From Neoroseomonas soli (GTDB lineage Bacteria; Pseudomonadota; Alphaproteobacteria; Acetobacterales; Acetobacteraceae): a DNA stretch of 64,000 bases. Positions within the stretch are counted from its first letter, which is position 1, and the number at the start of each line of letters is the position of its first letter. Below, piece by piece: positions 9,584-18,326 of this stretch. The position numbers and the translations under genes were made by a program. A model generated the notes under the pieces. It was given only the letters and a program-made list of their open reading frames with translations. It ran no database searches and had not been told where the DNA came from. The stretch is taken from positions 85,078 to 149,077 of the forward strand of contig NZ_JAAEDM010000004.1 of NCBI RefSeq assembly GCF_018129065.1, read 5' to 3'.

Positions 9584-10438
9584 TCAGGCGGCCGCGGCCA
9601 TCTCCGGCACGGCGGCCTCGACCGCCACCATGTCCAGCCTGGCCTTGATCGGCAGGTGGTCGGAGGCGATGCGGGCGAGTGGGCTGTCATGCGGCTCGAT
9701 CGCGCGCACCAGACCGCGCGGCCGGCCGAGGATGCGGTCCAGCGGCAGCAGGGGGCGCCGGCTCGGGAAGGTGGCCGGGCCGGGCCGGGCGTCGGTGAAC
9801 CCGGCCTCCAGCGCGCGCAGGGAGGAACGCGGCCCGGGCCGCCATTCATTGAGGTCGCCCAGCATGACCGTGGGGATGTCCTCGGCCTCGGCCAGGGCGG
9901 CGAGGATCGCCTCCGCCTGCCGCAGGCGGTTCCGGCGCAGCAGGCCGAGATGCGCCGAAACAATCCGCAGCGGCCCGGAGGGCAGGTCGAGATCGGCCAT
10001 CACCGCGCCGCGCGGCTCGCCGCCCGGCAGGGTCAGCCGGCGCAGCCGCATCGCGCGGACGCCGCGCACCAGAAGGGCATTGCCGCGCCAGCCATGCCCG
10101 TCCGGATCGAGCGAGAGCGGCAGCAGGGCGAGCCCCGTCCGCCGTTCGACCCCGGCCATGTCGAGCAGCCCGTGGCGCCGCCCGAAGCGGCGGTCAGCCT
10201 CCTGCAAGGCGAGGATGTCGGCGTCGAGTTCGGTGATCACCTCGGCCACGCGGTCGGGGTCGAAGCGCTTGTCGGTGCCGACGCATTTGTGGACGTTGTA
10301 GGAGGCGATGGTCAGCGCGCTCTCGGGCACGTCATGCCGTTCCGGCAGGGCAACGCCGAGGCGCGCGCGAAGGCCGTCGATCAGCCGGGGCAGGGCGGTC
10401 GCCCGGCTGGGCGGCATCCGCATGGGCAGCAGGTTCAT
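9584..10438 (-). CDS. Endonuclease/exonuclease/phosphatase-family phosphodiesterase
   Basis: The 284-residue EEP fold has all metal and catalytic blocks in order: IASYNVHKCVG, ILALQEADRRFG, SAHLGLL, VMLGDLNEW and the terminal SDHLPI. The family contains DNA repair nucleases, sphingomyelinases and phosphoinositide phosphatases, and the substrate cannot be told here. There is no signal peptide. The start is uncertain: ATG 10438 begins near conserved sequence, while 10477 or 10582 would add 13 or 48 residues, and none has a strong ribosome site. It is divergent from the HerA-like ATPase. Confidence 0.83.
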   Translation of the reverse strand: MNLLPMRMPPSRATALPRLIDGLRARLGVALPERHDVPESALTIASYNVHKCVGTDKRFDPDRVAEVITELDADILALQEADRRFGRRHGLLDMAGVERRTGLALLPLSLDPDGHGWRGNALLVRGVRAMRLRRLTLPGGEPRGAVMADLDLPSGPLRIVSAHLGLLRRNRLRQAEAILAALAEAEDIPTVMLGDLNEWRPGPRSSLRALEAGFTDARPGPATFPSRRPLLPLDRILGRPRGLVRAIEPHDSPLARIASDHLPIKARLDMVAVEAAVPEMAAAA

Positions 10439-10679
10439 CCAGGGTCGGTCCAGGGGAACGGGCGATTCGAGGCCCATGACTGGCCACAGAAATAGGGGCT
10501 CAAGGTCCGATATCCCAGCAGAAATTGCGCGGGGCGGCGATGCCGGTCGCTCATGGGGGGTGGAAGGCCCATGCCTCGGCACCCGCCTTCCGGCCCCGGC
10601 CGATAGGCGGTAGGACCACCCCCCTGCACAGCCTGGGCGACTCGCGCCCGGGAGGAGAGGCCTTCACCGGGGTGACTGA

Positions 10680-12188
10680 ATGACGATCGGGATCGAGATG
10701 GGCAGGACGGCCGCAGGCGAGCCGGCGCTCCTCGACCTCGAGGAACTGCTCTCCACCCGCCTCCTGGTCCAGGGCAATTCCGGATCCGGAAAGTCTCACC
10801 TGCTGCGACGGCTGCTCGAGCAGAGCGCCGCCTGGGTCCAGCAGGTGGTGATCGACCCCGAGGGCGACTTCGTCACCCTGGCCGAGCGCCACGGCCATCT
10901 GGTCATCGACGTCGCGGACCATTCCGAGGGCGCCCTGCAGCGCACCGCCGACCTGGTGCGCCGGCACCGCGTCTCGGTCGTGCTGAACCTGGAATCGGTG
11001 GAGGTGGACGAGCAGATGCGCTCCGCCGCCGCCTTCCTCAACGGGCTGTTCGATGCCGACCGGGACGCCTGGGCGCCCGTGATGGTGGTGGTGGACGAGG
11101 CGCAGCTCTTCGCCCCCGCCGCCGCGAGCGAGGTCTCGGACGAGGCGCGGCGGCTGTCGCTCGGCGCCATGACCAACCTCATGTGCCGCGGCCGCAAGCG
11201 CGGCCTCGCCGGCGTCATCGCGACGCAGCGCCTGGCGAAGCTGGCGAAGAACGTGGCGGCCGAGGCGTCCAACTTCATGATGGGGCGGACCTTCCTCGAC
11301 ATCGACATGGCGCGCGCGGCGGACCTGCTCGGCATGGAGCGCCGCCAGGCGGAGATGTTCCGCGACCTGCCGCGGGGCAACTTCGTCGCCCTCGGTCCCG
11401 CCCTGGCGCGCCGGCCGCTGCCGCTGCGCATCGGCGTGGTGGAGACGGCGACGCGCAGCGCCGGCCCGAAACTGGTGCCGCCGCCCGATCTCGCGACGAT
11501 GGAGGAGGCGCGCGAACTGATCCGGAACGCGCCTGAACCCGAGGCGTCGCTACCTGCTCGCCAGCGCCGCCCGCCGCGTGCGCCCGCGCCGGACATCCTC
11601 CAGCAGCTCGCGCAATACGTGCCGCTCGCGCCGGCGGAGACGCGCGCGGAGGTGACGCCGCCCAGCCCGGAGGAGGCCGCGGAGCGCGAGCGCCAGCTCG
11701 CAGCGATCCTGCGCCAGATCATGGCAGACCCGGAGGCGCCCTTCCGCCCGGCCGCGGTGCTCTACCAGGACTTCATCGTGCGCTGCCGGATCCAGGAACT
11801 CGGCGCCTCGCCCATCGACCTGCCGGGGTTCCGGCGGATGCTCGCCAATGCCCTCGCCGGGATCGGCGACGCGGCGGCGGAGGGCCCCGAATGGCCCCGC
11901 GCGGTCGAGCGCGCCGAGGCGCTGCCCGAGGACGCGCAGGGCGTCTACCTGCTGCTCGCCCGCGCCGCCCTGGCGTGCGAAGCCTGTCCCTCGGACGCGA
12001 CCATCGCGCGGGCCTATGGCAGCCGCTCGCTCGGCCGGGCGCGCCGGGTGCTGACCTGGCTCGAGGAGCGCGGCGCCATCGTGCTCCGCGCGGAGCGGGC
12101 AGGCCGGCGCAGCGTGGCGCTGGTCGGCCTCGGCTGGGAGACGGCGCCCGGCGAACCCGACGGGGCGCTGGAACTGCCCGCCGCCTAG
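10680..12188 (+). CDS. HerA-like P-loop ATPase (DUF87)
   Basis: This 502-residue protein carries Walker A GNSGSGKSH (about 32-40), Walker B VMVVVDEAQLF (DE at 139-140) and the downstream ATQRLAKLAKNVAAEASNFM segment typical of HerA/FtsK-related hexameric ATPases that move along DNA. The C-terminal ~200 residues are Pro/Glu/Arg-rich, then helical, possibly with a winged-helix end. No NurA gene is present. An EEP-family phosphodiesterase starts 241 bases away on the other strand. It ends in a CTAG that is also the stop of the convergent SDR. Confidence 0.85.
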   Translation: MTIGIEMGRTAAGEPALLDLEELLSTRLLVQGNSGSGKSHLLRRLLEQSAAWVQQVVIDPEGDFVTLAERHGHLVIDVADHSEGALQRTADLVRRHRVSVVLNLESVEVDEQMRSAAAFLNGLFDADRDAWAPVMVVVDEAQLFAPAAASEVSDEARRLSLGAMTNLMCRGRKRGLAGVIATQRLAKLAKNVAAEASNFMMGRTFLDIDMARAADLLGMERRQAEMFRDLPRGNFVALGPALARRPLPLRIGVVETATRSAGPKLVPPPDLATMEEARELIRNAPEPEASLPARQRRPPRAPAPDILQQLAQYVPLAPAETRAEVTPPSPEEAAERERQLAAILRQIMADPEAPFRPAAVLYQDFIVRCRIQELGASPIDLPGFRRMLANALAGIGDAAAEGPEWPRAVERAEALPEDAQGVYLLLARAALACEACPSDATIARAYGSRSLGRARRVLTWLEERGAIVLRAERAGRRSVALVGLGWETAPGEPDGALELPAA

Positions 12189-12979
12189 GAGACGCTCGCC
12201 TGCGACACGCCCGCGGGCGCGGCGGTGCGGCCCCCATCGACCGCATATTGCGCGCCGGTGACATTGGCCGCGAGGTCGGAGCAGAGGAACAGCACCACGT
12301 TCGCGACTTCCTCCGCCGTGCCGTAGCGGCGCAGCGGGATGCCAGCGGAATAGCGTTCCTGCACGCTCTCGGGATTATTCGGCGAGACCTGGCGCTCGAT
12401 GCCGCGGATCATGCGCGTCTCGATCGGCCCGGGGCAGACGGCGTTGACGCGGATGCCGAGCGGCCCGACCTCGCCCGCCGCAACCTTGGTCAGCCCGATC
12501 ACCGCGTGCTTGGAGGCGACATAGGCCGGCATGGCCGGCGTGCCAACGAGCCCCGCGATGGACGCCGTGTTCACGATCGCGCCGCGCCCCTGGCGGATCA
12601 TCACCGGCAGCACATGCCGCAGGCCGAGGAAGACGCCCTTCGCGTTCACGTCCATGACCTCGTCGAACACCGCCTCGTCGTACTCGGCGGTGGGCAGGAT
12701 GCGGCCCTCGATGCCGGCGTTGTTGTGGAAGCAGTCGATGCTGCCGAAGGCGTCGAGCGCGGCCTGCACATAGGCCCGCACATCGGCCGCGCGGGCCACG
12801 TCGGCAACGCAGGCGACGGCGTCCTTCTTCCCGATCTCGGCGGCGACGGCCTCGGCACCTTCCGCGTCGCGGTCCACCACCACGACCTTCGCGCCATGCC
12901 GTGCGAAGCCCAGGCACGCCGCGCGCCCGATCCCGTTGCCGCCGCCGGTGACGACCGCGACCTTGCCCTTGAAATCCAC
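12185..12979 (-). CDS. Short-chain dehydrogenase/reductase
   Basis: This 264-residue classical SDR has TGGGNGIG near the N-terminus, NNAGIEG, Ser in NTASIAGLVG, the YVASK catalytic pair and the terminal AQYAVDGG. The GTG at 12979 follows GGAGGA by about 10 bases and opens directly into VDFKGKVAVVTGG, so it is preferred over longer starts. It lies 20 bases after the amidohydrolase gene and is probably cotranscribed. The pair faces away from the monooxygenase cluster and likely belongs to the same pathway. Confidence 0.88.
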   Translation of the reverse strand: MDFKGKVAVVTGGGNGIGRAACLGFARHGAKVVVVDRDAEGAEAVAAEIGKKDAVACVADVARAADVRAYVQAALDAFGSIDCFHNNAGIEGRILPTAEYDEAVFDEVMDVNAKGVFLGLRHVLPVMIRQGRGAIVNTASIAGLVGTPAMPAYVASKHAVIGLTKVAAGEVGPLGIRVNAVCPGPIETRMIRGIERQVSPNNPESVQERYSAGIPLRRYGTAEEVANVVLFLCSDLAANVTGAQYAVDGGRTAAPAGVSQASVS

Positions 12980-12999
12980 CTTGCGTTTCCTCCGTATCT

Positions 13000-13842
13000 T
13001 CAGTCGCGGGACGGTGCCCAGCCGTAGACATCCTGCGCCGTGCCGCCCATCAGCACCGCGCGGTCGGCATCGCTCAGGCGATCCGTCACGCGGAAGGCAT
13101 CCACCCCCTGCGCGTAGGTCAGGAACGCCACCGCGCGCGTCCAGTCGGTGCCCCACAGGCAGCGGTCCAGGCCGAAGGCGTCGAAGATGCGCGCCAGCGG
13201 GTCCCAGATGTCCGCGTAGGGGAAGGGCCGGTGGGACAGCGTGCAGGCGCCGGTGATCTTCACCACCACGTTGTCGTGCGTGGCGAGCCTCAGCAGCTTC
13301 GGCAGTTCCGCGAAGGGCTGCGCCGGCACGGGCGGCTCGAAGGGCTGCTGCAGGCCGAGATGGTCGATCACCAGCCGCGTGCCCGGATGCCGCGCCGCGA
13401 GCGCATCCACCTGGTCGAGCCGCCCCCAGCACAGCAGGTTCACCGGCAGCCCATGCCGCCCGGCCGCGGCGAGGACGCGCGCCACGCCCGGATCGGCCGG
13501 GTCCTCGGGCACGTCCTGGTTCATCATGATGCGCACCGCCACCGCGCCGTCGGTCCCGGCCCAGTCGGCGATGACCTCCTCGACCGCCGGGTTGCGCGTG
13601 TCCACCGGCTTCACAAGCGCGAAGCGGCCCGGATGTGCCTTGCGCACGGAGACGGCATAGGAGGCGTCGTAGCGGTACATCGTGAAGGCCGAGACGAGGA
13701 TCGCGCCGTCCACCCCGACCGCGTCCATGGCCTTCACCATCTCGTCGCCGGTGACCTCGGGCGGGCCGTGCAGCACGCCGGCCCAGGGCCGCCCCGGATG
13801 GTCGCGTTCATAGGCGTGTACCTGGGCGTCGATGACCGGCAT
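13000..13842 (-). CDS. Amidohydrolase-2 family TIM-barrel hydrolase
   Basis: This 280-residue protein of the amidohydrolase-related (PF04909) family opens with the metal-binding HxH-like IDAQVHAYE. RFALVKPVDTRNP, LVIDHLGL and CLWGTDWTR mark later strands and the conserved metal or active-site positions. Relatives hydrolyse lactones (such as 2-pyrone-4,6-dicarboxylate) or decarboxylate aromatic acids. It lies upstream of an SDR and divergent from a Baeyer-Villiger-type monooxygenase, so a lactonase role after ring oxygenation would make sense, but that is inference. Confidence 0.82.
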   Translation of the reverse strand: MPVIDAQVHAYERDHPGRPWAGVLHGPPEVTGDEMVKAMDAVGVDGAILVSAFTMYRYDASYAVSVRKAHPGRFALVKPVDTRNPAVEEVIADWAGTDGAVAVRIMMNQDVPEDPADPGVARVLAAAGRHGLPVNLLCWGRLDQVDALAARHPGTRLVIDHLGLQQPFEPPVPAQPFAELPKLLRLATHDNVVVKITGACTLSHRPFPYADIWDPLARIFDAFGLDRCLWGTDWTRAVAFLTYAQGVDAFRVTDRLSDADRAVLMGGTAQDVYGWAPSRD

Positions 13843-14075
13843 GGCGTCGTTTCCCCTGCAGCGCGTGCGTATCCGCGGATCACCGGAACCCGCCGCGCCG
13901 GCGTTGTGCGCGAACGCTACGCAGCCATTCAGGCCGCATCAACCCCGCGCGGGCACGCCGTGACTTGCCGTGCCGCGCCGCAGGCGGGACACTCCCCGCG
14001 ACGCACCGGAACCAGCCCTTGTCCGTGCCCCTGTCACGGCCAGGTGAGGCATCCGCAACGAGGAAGCATCCCACC

Positions 14076-15710
14076 ATGTCCCCTGCCGCCGATGCATCTC
14101 CCGGCCCAGAGACCACGGTCGACGCGATCATCGTCGGCGCCGGCTTCGCCGGGCTCTACCAACTGCATTGCCTGCGCGACCGGCTGGGGCTTTCCGTGCA
14201 GGTGCTGGAGGCGGGGGATGGTGTCGGCGGCACCTGGTACTGGAACCGCTACCCCGGCGCGCGCTGCGATTCCGAGAGCCATTCCTACGCCTTCTACTTC
14301 TCGGACGAACTGCTGCAGGACTGGACCTGGTCCGAACGCTATCCGGGCCAGGCCGAGATCCTGCGCTACCTGAACCACGTCGCCGACCGCTTCGACCTGC
14401 GCCGCGACATCCGCTTTGGCACGCGCGTGACCGGCGCGGCCTACGACGCCGCGACGAACCGCTGGCATGTGCGCACCGAGACCGGCGAACGCTTCGCGGC
14501 GACCTACCTGATCACCGCGGTCGGCTGCCTGTCCGCCGCCAACGTGCCGGACATCGCCGGCCGCGACGACTTCGCCGGCCGCTGGTACCATACCGGCCTG
14601 TGGCCGCAGGAAGGCGTGGACTTCCGCGGCAGGCGCGTCGGTATGATCGGCACTGGCTCCACCGGCATCCAGGCCGCGCCGGTGATCGCGGAAGCGGCCG
14701 CGCACCTCACCGTCTTCCAGCGCACGGCGAACTACAGCATCCCCGCGCGCAATGCCCCGCTGACCGAGGACTTCAAGCGCTGGGCCAAGGACAACGCGGC
14801 GGAACTCCGCCGCCTGATGCATTCGACCGTCAACGGCCATCCCCACCGCATCGCCGAGCGCTCCGCGCATGACGTGACGCCGGAGGAGCGGGAGGCGATC
14901 TACCGCGCCGCCTGGGAGAAGGGCGGCCTGCACCTGCGTGCCGCCTTCCGCGACATCCTGACCGACCGCGCGGCGAACGACACCGCGTCCGACTTCCTCC
15001 GCGCCCGCATCCGGGACGTGGTGAAGGATCCGAAGACGGCGGAGATCCTGTCGAACATCGACCATCCCTTCGCGACCAAGCGTCCGCCGATCGACACCGG
15101 CTATTTCGAGACCTTCAACCGCGACAACGTCTCGCTGGTGGACCTGCGCGCGACGCCGATCGAGCGCATCACCCCCGCCGGCATCCTGCTGCGCGACGGC
15201 ACCGAGCACGCGCTCGACATCATCGTCTTCGCCACCGGCTTCGACGCCATGACGGGGCCGCTGCTGCGCATGGACATCCAGGGCCGCGACGGGCTCGCGC
15301 TGGGCGACGCCTGGCGAGCCGGGCCGCAAACCTATCTCGGCCTGCAGGTGGCGGGCTTCCCGAACCTCTTCACCGTCACCGGCCCGGGCAGCCCGTCGGT
15401 GCTCACCAACATGCCGGTCGCCATCGAGCAGCATGTGGAGTGGATCACCGACTGCATCGCGCACATGCGCGAGCAGGGCATCGCCCGCATCGAGCCGCGG
15501 CCCGAGGCGGTGGACCGCTGGGTCGCCCATGTGAACGAGGCCGCCAACGCCACCCTGCTGCCCCAGGCCGGCCATTCCTGGTATCTTGGCGCCAACGTGC
15601 CGGGCAAGCCACGCGTCTTCATGCCTTACGCCGGCGGCCTGGCGCGCTACCGGAAGACCTGCGCCGAGGTTGCGGCGCGCGGCTACGAGGGCTTCGCCCT
15701 CGGCGCCTGA
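14076..15710 (+). CDS. Flavin-dependent (Baeyer-Villiger type) monooxygenase
   Basis: This 544-residue class B flavoprotein monooxygenase has an FAD-binding VGAGFAGLY near the N-terminus, the Baeyer-Villiger fingerprint FAGRWYHTGLWP (F-x-G-x-x-x-H-T-x-x-W), an NADPH-binding GTGSTGIQ and the FATGFDAMTG block. Length agrees with cyclohexanone-type enzymes. The ATG at 14076 opens a short acidic leader before the Rossmann motif. It is the first gene of a plus-strand operon with an M29 peptidase and a TauD-type dioxygenase. It inserts oxygen next to a ketone carbonyl or oxidises a heteroatom; substrate unknown. Confidence 0.9.
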   Translation: MSPAADASPGPETTVDAIIVGAGFAGLYQLHCLRDRLGLSVQVLEAGDGVGGTWYWNRYPGARCDSESHSYAFYFSDELLQDWTWSERYPGQAEILRYLNHVADRFDLRRDIRFGTRVTGAAYDAATNRWHVRTETGERFAATYLITAVGCLSAANVPDIAGRDDFAGRWYHTGLWPQEGVDFRGRRVGMIGTGSTGIQAAPVIAEAAAHLTVFQRTANYSIPARNAPLTEDFKRWAKDNAAELRRLMHSTVNGHPHRIAERSAHDVTPEEREAIYRAAWEKGGLHLRAAFRDILTDRAANDTASDFLRARIRDVVKDPKTAEILSNIDHPFATKRPPIDTGYFETFNRDNVSLVDLRATPIERITPAGILLRDGTEHALDIIVFATGFDAMTGPLLRMDIQGRDGLALGDAWRAGPQTYLGLQVAGFPNLFTVTGPGSPSVLTNMPVAIEQHVEWITDCIAHMREQGIARIEPRPEAVDRWVAHVNEAANATLLPQAGHSWYLGANVPGKPRVFMPYAGGLARYRKTCAEVAARGYEGFALGA

Positions 15711-15733
15711 CGGGACGAATGAGGCAGGACACG

Positions 15734-16990
15734 ATGAACGACATGGGCACCCACGCCACCACGCTCGGCTTCGAGGCGCGGCTCGACCGCCTGGCGGAGC
15801 TCGCGGTGCGCGTCGGGTTGAACCTGGCGCCGAGGCAGGAAGTCGTGATGACGGCTTCGGTTGAATCCATCGACCTCGCGCGCCGCATCACCGAGCAGGC
15901 CTACAAGGCGGGCGCCTCGCTCGTCACGACGCTGTTCTCGGACGAGCAGGCGACGCTGGCGCGCTACCGCCTCGCGCGCGACGAGGCCTTCGACACCGCC
16001 CCCGGCTGGCTCTTCGACGGCATGGCCGCGGCCTTCCGCAATGGCGCGGCGCGCCTTGCCATCGTCGGCGAGGATCCCGCCCTGCTCGCCGCCGAGGACC
16101 CTGACAAGGTCGCGCGCGCCAACCGGGCGCGGTCGGCGGCCTATCGGCCCGCGCTCGAACTCATCACCGCCTCGGCGATCAACTGGTCCCTGGTCGCCGG
16201 CGCGACGCCCGCCTGGGCCGCCGCCGTCTTCCCGGATGAACCGCCGGAGGTCGCGCTGGCGAAGCTGTGGGATGCGATCTTCGCCGCCTCCCGCATCGAT
16301 GCGCCCGATCCGGTCGCGGCCTGGGCCGAGCACAACGCCGCGCTGCGCGCACGGCGCGACATGCTGAATGCGCGCCGTTACGCCGCGCTGCATTTCCGCG
16401 GGCCGGGCACCGACCTGCGCGTCGGCCTCGCGCAGGGCCACGCCTGGATGGGCGGCGCCAGCCCGGCGAAGAACGGCATCACCGGCAATCCCAACATCCC
16501 GACCGAGGAGGTCTTCACCACCCCCGACGCACGGATGACGGAAGGCACGGTCACGGCGACCAAGCCGCTCTCCTACCAGGGCACGCTGATCCGCGACATC
16601 CGCGTGCGCTTCGCGGGCGGCCGCATCGTCGAGGCCTCCGCCGCCACCGGCAGCGCCGTGCTGGATCGCATGATCGGCACCGACGAGGGCGCTCGGATGC
16701 TGGGCGAAGTCGCGCTGGTGCCGGCCTCCAACCCGATCGCGCGCAGCGGGGTGCTCTTCCTCAACACGCTGTTCGACGAGAACGCGGCGAGCCACATCGC
16801 GCTCGGCCAGGCCTATTCCAAGTGCTTCGTGGAGGATGACCTGACGGCGGAGCAACTCGCCGCGCGCGGCGCCAACACCAGCCTGATCCATGTCGACTGG
16901 ATGATCGGCTCGCCCGAGACCGAGGTGGACGGCATCGACGCCGACGGCCGCGCGGAGCCGCTGATGCGCGGCGGCGAATGGGTGAAATAG
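15734..16990 (+). CDS. M29-family aminopeptidase-like metalloprotein
   Basis: This 418-residue protein matches the thermophilic aminopeptidase (M29, AmpS/PepS) family. Metal-ligand blocks are present: NIPTEEVFTTPDARMTEGTV, the LVPASNPIARSG region, LFDENAASHIALG and HVDWMIGS near the end. A member of this fold (NicX) is a 2,5-dihydroxypyridine dioxygenase, so a catabolic oxygenase role cannot be ruled out in this setting. It lies 23 bases after the monooxygenase gene. ATG 15743 is an alternative start. Confidence 0.83.
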   Translation: MNDMGTHATTLGFEARLDRLAELAVRVGLNLAPRQEVVMTASVESIDLARRITEQAYKAGASLVTTLFSDEQATLARYRLARDEAFDTAPGWLFDGMAAAFRNGAARLAIVGEDPALLAAEDPDKVARANRARSAAYRPALELITASAINWSLVAGATPAWAAAVFPDEPPEVALAKLWDAIFAASRIDAPDPVAAWAEHNAALRARRDMLNARRYAALHFRGPGTDLRVGLAQGHAWMGGASPAKNGITGNPNIPTEEVFTTPDARMTEGTVTATKPLSYQGTLIRDIRVRFAGGRIVEASAATGSAVLDRMIGTDEGARMLGEVALVPASNPIARSGVLFLNTLFDENAASHIALGQAYSKCFVEDDLTAEQLAARGANTSLIHVDWMIGSPETEVDGIDADGRAEPLMRGGEWVK

Positions 16991-17030
16991 GTTGAGCCGG
17001 CGCTGGCCGGCACGGGGAGGGGAAACAACC

Positions 17031-18101
17031 ATGGACCAGGCCATCACTCCGATTGGCGGCGCCGCCGCCTGGCGCGGCGCGGAACTCGCCGCGCGCGGCT
17101 TCTGGCCGCGGCGCCTCACGGCGCAGGAGGTAGCCGCGCTGGACGCGGCGCTCGGCGCGGTGAAGGCCGCGGGACGCGCACCGCCCGCCATCGCGCGCGA
17201 GCATTTCGCCATCCCCGCGCTCGCGCCACTGCTCGCCGCCGTCACCGCGGAACTCGAGAGCGGCGCCGGCGTGGTGCGCCTTTCGGGCCTGCCCGTGGAG
17301 CGGCTGTCGAAGGACGATCTCAGGACGCTGTTCTGGGGCCTGTGTGCCAATATCGGCACGCCGCTGTTCCAGAACACCACCGGCGAAGTCCTGGCCGAGG
17401 TGAAGGACGAAACCGGCCAGGGCATCGCCGTGACCGGCGGCGGGCCCGGCCCGGTGCCTTCGGCCCGCGCGCGCAGCCGCTCCACCGGGCCGCTCCGCTT
17501 CCACACGGACAAGTGCGACCTGCTCTGCCTGCTCTGTGCGTCGAACGGCATCGCGGGCGGCGTTTCCCGCGTCGTCTCCACCGTTGCCATCCATGACGAG
17601 ATGGCGCGCCGCCGCCCCGACCTGCTGCGCGTGCTCTACGAGGATTTCTGGCGCATGCGCCCGGCGGACGAGGAAGGCGCGCAGCATGCCGACCGCGTCT
17701 TCCGCATGCCGGTCTTCTCCCGCGGCCCGGACGGCGCCTTCACCAGCCAGTATTCCCGCACCTATGTCGAGATGGCGCATGCCGAGCCCGGCGTGCCGCC
17801 GCTGCGCCCCGAACAGGTGGAGGCGATGGACATGCTCGCCGCCCTCGCCGACGAACTCTGCGCCGAGGCGCCCTTCACCCCCGGCGACGTCCAGTTGCTG
17901 AACCAGCACGTCACCTATCATGGGCGCACGGCCTATGCGGACGACGCGGCGTCCGGAGCGCACCGCGTGCTGCTGCGCATCTGGCTGGCGGTGCCGTTCA
18001 GCCGGGCATTGCCGGAAGGGCACCGCGTGCAGTGGGGCGCGACCGAGGCAGGGGCGCTGAGGGGTGGCGCGATCCTGGGGCGAAGCGCGATCGCGGCGTG
18101 A
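17031..18101 (+). CDS. TauD/TfdA-like Fe(II)/2-oxoglutarate dioxygenase
   Basis: This 356-residue protein has the iron facial triad of the TauD family: His158 and Asp160 in LRFHTDKCDLL, and His297 in NQHVTYHGRTAY. A downstream Arg in HRVLLRIWLA fits 2-oxoglutarate binding. ATG 17031 follows GGGGAGGGG. Third gene of the monooxygenase-M29-dioxygenase operon, 40 bases after the second. Hydroxylation of a small substrate followed by cleavage is typical of the family; the target is unknown. Confidence 0.85.
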   Translation: MDQAITPIGGAAAWRGAELAARGFWPRRLTAQEVAALDAALGAVKAAGRAPPAIAREHFAIPALAPLLAAVTAELESGAGVVRLSGLPVERLSKDDLRTLFWGLCANIGTPLFQNTTGEVLAEVKDETGQGIAVTGGGPGPVPSARARSRSTGPLRFHTDKCDLLCLLCASNGIAGGVSRVVSTVAIHDEMARRRPDLLRVLYEDFWRMRPADEEGAQHADRVFRMPVFSRGPDGAFTSQYSRTYVEMAHAEPGVPPLRPEQVEAMDMLAALADELCAEAPFTPGDVQLLNQHVTYHGRTAYADDAASGAHRVLLRIWLAVPFSRALPEGHRVQWGATEAGALRGGAILGRSAIAA

Positions 18102-18105
18102 GGCG

Positions 18106-18155
18106 GGGGGAGAAGGGAACTTCTCCCCCCACACCCCCCTCAACCTTCTTTGGCT
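18106..18155. repeat. GGGGGAG stem-loop repeat with CCTTCTTTGGC tail, copy 1
   Basis: GGGGGGAGAAG (18106-18116) and CTTCTCCCCCC (18121-18131) form a perfect 11-bp stem with a 4-base loop, followed by ACCCCCC and CCTTCTTTGGC (18145-18155). The same structure and tail recur at 30677-30728, inverted at 30763-30805, and in part at 45353-45394. Here it sits 5 bases after the dioxygenase gene and may terminate it. A 16-base unit (GGGGACTGAAAGCAGA) is repeated directly at 18160-18175 and 18177-18192. Confidence 0.75.
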
Positions 18156-18249
18156 TTTGGGGACTGAAAGCAGATGGGGACTGAAAGCAGAGGCCGGCGC
18201 TAGCGGGAACCAAGACCGGGCCCGATCGGGCGCAGTCGGCCCGCGATGC

Positions 18250-18264
18250 GCCCAATATTTGGGC
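18250..18264. promoter_or_regulatory. Palindrome upstream of the ParB-like gene, possible operator
   Basis: GCCCAA and TTGGGC flank a TAT centre, giving a 15-base perfect palindrome 62 bases before the TTG start of the ParB-like gene. It sits where an operator or promoter would be expected, at the edge of the AT-richer segment. Function is a guess from position. Confidence 0.3.
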
Positions 18265-18326
18265 TGTCGTCCTCCCGTTTCCGTGCATACTTTCGGGTGG
18301 AGAAGGCTTTGTGTAGGGGGGGTTAG

